Shown here: positions 57,201 through 64,000 of the stretch, piece after piece
How positions within the stretch are numbered: the first letter of the stretch is position 1
How the letters are laid out: the number at the start of each line of letters is the position of its first letter
NCBI GenBank assembly: GCA_030762895.1
Contig: CM061066.1
Span: 11,961,751-12,025,750 of the forward strand
DNA length: 64,000 nucleotides
DNA from: Sophora flavescens
Lineage: Eukaryota; Streptophyta; Magnoliopsida; Fabales; Fabaceae
Direction: 5' to 3'
Notes under the pieces: model-generated
The model's database searches: none
Seen by the model: the letters and a program-made list of their open reading frames with translations, nothing else
Told to the model about the DNA's origin: nothing
Translations under genes and position numbers: made by a program

Positions 57201-60200
57201 CTGTAAACTGCTATTTATTCTTATTAATCCTGACCTAACCCTAGACCAAATTAAGAGCCTCCGAATAAGCTTTCCAACAAGATATCATATGCCTTAATTG
57301 GGATTAAGATGAGTAAGTTAAGCCATTTAAGTGAAGGAACATCATGGACTGCCCACTAATACACACGAGAAAACTCGGGACCCAATTGAGCCTTGATGTT
57401 GGCCTAATTTGACAATTCTTGTGAAACCTGAAATTGTAGGTCTCTTCCTTATCTTTCTAGTGACAGCAATATCACCAAAATCCAATATCTGTAGCTCTAG
57501 TTATGCTCTGCGCAAGGCAACAAGGTCAGGATGAGTGAAAAATCCAATAATTAACAATGTTAAGCAATTAAGCCCAATTAAGCCCAATAATGTAAAAGCA
57601 AAACAATGATTGTAAAAGTTGTCTAATTTTCGTCTCTCTCTGGCTTGTGTGGCTATAAACTGCTATTTATGCTTAATAATCTTGACCTAACCCTGGACCA
57701 AATTAAGGGCCTCTGAATAAGCTTTCAAACAAGGTATCATATGCCTTAATTGGGCTTAAGATGAGTAAGTTAGGCCAATTTAAGTGAATGAACATCATGG
57801 ACTGCGCTCTGATCCACACCATAGAACTTAGGACCCAATTTAACCTTGATTTTGGCCTAATTTGACAATTCTTGGGAAACCCGAAATTGTAGGACTTTTC
57901 CATATCTTTCTAGGGACAGCAAGATCACCGAAATCCGATATCTGTAGCTCTAGTTATGCTCTGCACAAGGCAACAAGGTCAGGATGAGTGAAAAATCCGA
58001 AAATTAACAATGTTTAGCAATTAACCCCAATTAAGCCCAATAATGTAAAAGGAAAACAATGATTGTAAAAGTTGTCTAATTTTCGTCTCTCTCTGGCTTG
58101 TGTGGCTATAAACTACTATTTATGCTTAATAATCTTGACCTAACCCTAGACCAAGTAAAGGGTCTCTGAATAAGCTTTCAAACAGGGTATCGTATGCCTT
58201 AATTGGGCTTAAGACGAGTAAGTTAGGCCCATTTTAGTGAAGGAACATCATGGATTGCGCACTGATCCACGCCAGAGAACTCGGGACCCAATTTAGCATT
58301 GATTGTGGCCTAATTTGACAATTCTTGTGAAACATGAAATTGTGGGTTTCTTCCTAATCTTTCTAGGGACAGCAAGATCACCAAAATCTGATATCTGTAA
58401 CTCTAGTTATGCTCTGCACAAGGCAACAAGGTCAGGATGATTAAAAATCCGAAAATTAACAATGTTTAGCAATTAAGCCCAATAATATAAAACAAAAAAC
58501 AATGATTGTAAAAGTTGTCTAATTTCCGTCTCTCTATGACTTGTGCGGCTGTAAACTCCTATTTATGCTTATTAATCCTTACCTAACCCTATACCAAATT
58601 AAGGGCCTCTGAATAAGCTTTTTAACAAGGTATCATATGCCTTAATTGGGCTTAAGATGAGTAAGTTAGGCCTATTTAAGTGAAAGAACTTCATGGAGTG
58701 TGTATTGATCCGCGCCAAAGAACTCGGGACCCAATTTAGCCTTCATTTTGGCCTAATTTAATTATTCTTGTGAAACCTGGAATCGTATGTCTCTTCCTTA
58801 TCTTTCTAGGGACAGCAAGATCACCAAAATCCTATATCGGTAGCTCTAGTTATGCTGTGTGCAAGGCAACAAGGTCAGGATGAGTGAAAAATCCGAAAAT
58901 TAACAATGTTTAGCAATTAAGCCCAATTAAGCCCAATAATGTAAAACCAAAAGCAATGATTGTAAAAGTTGTCTAATTTCTGTCTCACTCTGGATTGTGC
59001 GGCTGTGAACTGCTATTTATGCTTAATAATCTTGACCTAACCCTAGACCAAATTAAGGGCCTCTGAATAAGCTTTCCAACAAGGTATCATATGCCTTAAT
59101 TGGGCTTAAGACGAGTAAGTTAGGCCCATTTAAGTGAAGGAACATCATGTTTTGCGCATTGATCCACGCCAGAGAACTCGGGACTCAATTTAGCATTGAT
59201 TTTGGCCTGATTTGCAATTCTTGTGAAACATGAAATTGTGGGTGTCTTCCTTATCTTTCTAGGGACAGCAAGATAACCAAAATCCGATATTTGTAGCTCT
59301 AGTTATGCTCTGTGCAAGGCAACAAGGTCAAGATGAGTGAAAAATTCGAAAATTAACAATGTTTAGCAATTAAGCCCATTTAAGCCCAATAATTTAAAAG
59401 CAAAAACATTGATTGCAAAATTTGTCTAATTTTTGTCTCTCTCTGGCTTGTGCGGCTTTAAATTGCCATTTATTCTTATTAATCCTGACCTAACCCTAGA
59501 CCAAACTAAGGGCCTCTGAATAAGCTTTCCAACAAGGTATCATATGCCTTAATTGGGTTCAAGATGAATAAGTTAGGCCCATTTAAGTGAAGGAACATCT
59601 TGGACGGCGCACTGATCCGTGCCAGAGAACTTGGGCCCTAATTTAGCCTTGATTTTGGCATAATTTTAGAATTCTTGTGAAACCTGAAATAGTAGGCCTC
59701 TTCCTTATCTTTCTAGGGACTGCAAGATCACCAAAATCCGATATCTGTAGCTCTAGTTATGCTATGCGCAAGGCAACAAGGACAGGATGACTGAAAAATC
59801 TGAAAATTAACAATGTTAAGCAATTAAGCCCAATAATGTAAAAGCAAAAACAATGATCGTAAAAGATGTCTAATTTTTGTCTCTCTCTGGCTTGTGCGGC
59901 TGTAAACTGCTATTTATGCTTATTAATCCTGACCTAAACCTAGACCTAATTAAGGGCATTTGAATAAGCTTTTCAACAAGGTATCATATGCCTTAATTGG
60001 GCTTAAGATGAGTATGTTAGGCCCATTTAACTGAATGAACATCATGGACTGCGCACTGATCCGCGACAGAGAACTCGGGACACAATTTAGCCTTGATTTT
60101 GGCCTAATTTGACAATTCATGTGAAACTTGAAATTGTAGGTCTCTTCCTTATCTTTCTAGGGACAGCAAGATCACCAAAATCCGATATTTGTAGCTCTAT

Positions 60201-63200
60201 TTATGCTCTGCGTAAGGCAACATGGTCAGGATGAGTGAAAAATCCGCAAATTAACAATGTTTAGCAATTGAGCCCAATAATGTAAAAGCAAAAACAATGA
60301 TTGTAAAAGTTGTCTAATTTCTGTCTCTCTCTGGCTTGTGCGGCTTTAAACTGCTATTTATGCTTAGTAATCCTGACCTCACCCTAGACCAAATTAAATG
60401 CCTCTGAATAAGCTTTCCAAAAGGTATCATATGCCTTAATTGGGCTTAAGATTAGTAAGTTAGGCCAATTTAAGTGAAGGAACATCATGGACTGCACACT
60501 GATCCACGCCAGAGAATTCAGGACCCAATTTAGCCTTGATTTTGGCTTAATTTGACAATTCTTGTGAAACCTGAAATTGTAGGACTTTTCCTTATCTTTC
60601 TAGGGACAACAAGATCACCGAAATTCGATATCTGTAGCTTTAGTTATGCTCTGCACAAGGCAACAAGGTCAGGATGAGTGAAAAATCTAGAAATTAACAA
60701 TGTTTAGCAATTAAGCCCAATTAAGCCCAATAATGTAAAAGCAAAACAATGATTGTAAAAGTTGTCTAATTTTCGTCTCTCTCTGGCTTGTGTGGATATA
60801 AACTGCTATTTATGCTTAATAATCTTGAACTAACACTAGACCAAATTAAGGGCCTCTGAATAAGCTTTCAAACAAGGTATCGTATGCCTTAATTTGGCTT
60901 AAGTTGAGTAAGTTAGTCCAATTTAAGTGAAGGAACATCATAGACTGTGCACTGATCCACGCCAGAGAACTCAGGACCCAATTTAGCCTTGATTTTCGCC
61001 TAATTTGACAATTCTTGTGAAACCTGAAATTGTAGGACTTTTCCTTATCATTCTAGGGACAACAAGATCACCGAAATCCGATATCTGTAGCTCTAGTTAT
61101 GCTCTGCACAAGGCTACAAGGTCAGGATGAGTGAAAAATCCGAAAATTAACAATGTTTAGCAATTAAGCCCAATAATGTAAAAGCAAAACAATGATTATA
61201 AAAGTTGTCTAATTTTCGTCTCTCTCTGGCTTGTGTGGCTTTAAACTGCCATTTTTTCTTATTTAATCCCGACCTAACGCTAGACCAAACTAAGGGCCGC
61301 TGAATAAGCTTTCCAACAAGGTATCATATGCCTTAATAGGGTTCAAGATGAATAAGTTAGGACCATTTAAGTGAAGGAACATCATGGACTGCGCACTGAT
61401 CTGTGCCAGAGAACTCGGGACCCAATTTAGCCTTGATTTTGGCATAATTTTATAATTCTCGTGAAACCTGAAATAGTAGGTCTCTTCCTTATCTTTCTAG
61501 GGACAGCAAGATCACCAAAATCCGATATCTGTAGCTCTAGTTATGCTCTGCGCAAGGCAACAAGGTCAGGATGACTGAAAAATCTGAAAATTAACAATGT
61601 TAAGCAATTAAGCCCAATAATGTAAAAGCAAAAACAATGATCGTAAAAGTTGTCTAATTTTTGTCTCTCTCTGGCTTGTGCGGATGTAAACTGCTATTTA
61701 TGCTTATTAATCCTGACCTAACCCTAGACCTAATTTAGGGCCTCTGAATAAGCTTTTCAACAAGGTATAATATGCCTTAATTGGGCTTAAGATGAGTAAG
61801 TTAGGCCCATTTAAGTGAATGGACATCTTGGACTGCACACTGATCCACGAGAGAGAACTCGGGACACAATTTAGCCTTGATTTTGGCCTAATTTGACAAT
61901 TCATGTGAAACTTGAAATTGTAGGTCTCTTCCTTATCTTTCTAGGGACAGCAAGATCACCAAAATCCGATATCTGTAGCTCTATTTATGCTCTGCGCAAG
62001 GCAACAAGGTCAGGATGAGTGAGAAATCAAAATTAACAATGTTTAGCAATTAAGCCCAATTAAGCCCAATAATGTAAAAGCAAAAACAATGATTGTAAAA
62101 GTTGTTTAATTTTTGACTCCCTCTGGCTTGTGCGGCTTTAAACTTCTATTTATGCTTACTAATCCTGACCTCACCCTAGACCAAATTAAATGCCTCCGAA
62201 TAAGCTTTCCAAAAGGTATCATATGCCTTAATTGGGCTTAAGATTAGTAAGTTAGGCCAATTTAAGTGAAGGAACATCATGGACTGCGCACTGATCCACG
62301 CCAGAGAACTCATGACCCAATTTAGCCTTGATTTTGGCCTAATTTGACAATTCTTGTGAAACCTGAAATTGTAGGACTTTTCCTTATCTTTCTAGGGACA
62401 ACAAGATCACCGAAATTCGATATCTGTAGCTCTACTTATGCACTGCACAAGGCAACAAGGTCAGGATGAGTGAAAAATCCGAAAATTACCAATGTTTAGT
62501 AATTAAGCCCAATTAAGCCCAATAATGAAAAAGCAAAACAATGATTGTAAAAGTTGTCTAATTTCCGTCTCTCTCTGGCTTGTGTCGCTATAAACTACTA
62601 TTTATGCTTAATAATCTTGACCTAACCCTAGACCAAATTAAGGGCCTCTCAATAAGCTTTCAAATAAGGTATCATATGTCTTAATTGGGCTTAAGATGAG
62701 TAAGTTAGGCCAATTTAAGTGAAGGAACATCATGGACTGCGCACTGATCCACGCCAGAGAACTTAGGACCCAATTTAGCCTTGATTTTGGCCAAATTTGA
62801 CAATTCTTGTGAAACCTGAAATTGTAGGACTCTTCCTTATCCTTCTAGGGACAACAAGATCACCGAAATCCGATATTTGCAGTTCTATTTATGCTCTGCG
62901 CAAGGCAACAAGGTCAGGATGAGTGAAAAATCCGAAAATTAACAATGTTTAGCAATTAAGCCCAATAATGTAAAAGCAAAAGCAATGATTGTAAAAGTTG
63001 TCTAATTTTTGTCTCTCTCTGGCTTGTGAGGCTGTAAACTGCTATTTATGCTTATTAATCCTGACCTAACCCTAGACCTAATTAAGGGCCTTTCAATACG
63101 CTTTTCAACAAGGTATAATATGCATTAATTGGGCTTAAGATGAGTAAGTTAGGCCCATTTAAGTGAATGAACATCATGGACTGCGCACTGATCCACGATA

Positions 63201-64000
63201 GAGAACTCGGGACACAATTTATCCTTGATTTTGGCCTAATTTGTCAATTCATGTGACACTTGAAATTGTAGGTCTCTCCCTTATCTTTCTTGGGACAGCA
63301 AGATCACCAAAATCCGATATCTGTAGCTCTATTTATGCTATGCGCAAGGCAACAAGGTCAGGATGAGTGAAAAATCCGAAAATTAACAATGTTTAGCAAT
63401 TAAGCCCAATTAAGCCCAATAATGTAAAAGCAAAAACAATGATTGTAAAAGTTGTCTAATTTCTGTCTCTCTCTGACTTGTGCGGCTTTAAAGTGCTATT
63501 TATGCTTACTAATCCTGACCTCACCCTAGACCAAATTAAATGCCTCTGAATAAGCTTTCCAAAATGTATCATATGCCTTAATTGGGCTTAAGATTAGTAA
63601 GTTAGGCCAATTTAAGTGAAGGAACGTCATGGACTGCGAACTGATCCACGCCAGAGAACTCAGGTCCCAATTAGCCTTGATTTTGGCATAATTTGACAAT
63701 TCTTGTGAAACCTGAAATTGTAGGACTTTTCCTTATCTTTCTAGGGACAACAAGATCACCGAAATCCGATATCTGTAGCTCTAGTTTTGCTCTGCACAAG
63801 GCAACAAGGTCAGGATGAGTTAAAAATCCGAAAGTTAACAATGTTTAGCAATTAAGCCCAATTTAGCCCAATAATGTAAAAGCAAAACAATGATTGTAAA
63901 AGTTGTCTAATTTTCGTCTCTCTCTGGCTTGTGTGGATATGAACTACTATTTATGCTTAATAATCTTGACCTAACCCTAGACCAAATTAAGGGCCTCTGA
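54244..64000 (+). repeat. ~444-bp satellite array, right block
   Basis: About 22 monomers, same orientation, running off the window end. 54604-56400 shows a two-monomer period (~899 bp: GACCTAATATAGCCTTGATATTG near 54690 and 55590). About 55930-60400 is collinear with 7100-11500 (see findings). 60000-64000 repeats the ATTAGTAAGTTAGGCCAATTT and GACACAATTT subtypes at four- and three-monomer spacing (60000, 61781, 63125). No genes. Minus-strand open frames at 56359-56676, 57703-57903 and 61707-61904 are chance openings of the same monomer segment. Confidence 0.95.

Overview
This is nuclear DNA from a flowering plant, most likely a eudicot. The evidence is long AT-rich satellite arrays, plant-type CACTA DNA transposons with spliced genes and a Ty3/gypsy (Athila-like) retrotransposon fragment. 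I saw no rRNA or tRNA gene, no bacterial feature and no intact host gene. The species cannot be named from the sequence.

Layout: (1) 1-20020 is a head-to-tail satellite of about 444 bp per monomer, broken by a 500-N gap at 13820-14319. (2) 20021-37597 is a CACTA element inserted into one satellite monomer (target duplication TTA). A second, unrelated CACTA element at 20362-30821 sits inside it (target duplication CTT). (3) 37601-49200 is the same satellite in the same orientation. (4) 49201-53743 is a 5'-truncated gypsy element (RNase H, integrase, 3' non-coding region, polypurine tract, partial 3' LTR) that runs into a second 500-N gap (53744-54243). (5) 54244-64000 is satellite again. About 41 kb (roughly 92 monomers) is satellite, with several higher-order repeat patterns and large internal duplications.

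The inner CACTA element carries a tnp2/TNPD-type transposase gene (one in-frame stop, one frameshift, and loss of the Asp expected at the first catalytic position). It also carries a many-exon TNPA-type gene ending in a ULP1-like (C48) cysteine protease domain. The outer element has no TNPD gene but has its own TNPA-ULP1-like gene, also broken. In principle TNPD would cut at the terminal repeats and the TNPA-type protein would bind the subterminal repeats. The two elements have different subterminal motifs, so they belong to different families.

The elements also contain apparent pieces of host genes. The inner one has a PP2A catalytic-subunit fragment with intron positions kept, an ARM-repeat-like exon and an unrecognised hydrophobic fragment. 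The outer one has a fragment resembling the C-terminal part of a Dicer-like protein. A palindromic TCACGGCC/GGCCGTGA repeat occurs in both the gypsy LTR and the outer CACTA. The most interesting points are the Dicer-like and PP2A captures, the paired TNPA-ULP1 architecture, the long subterminal foldbacks and the visible recombination history of the satellite.
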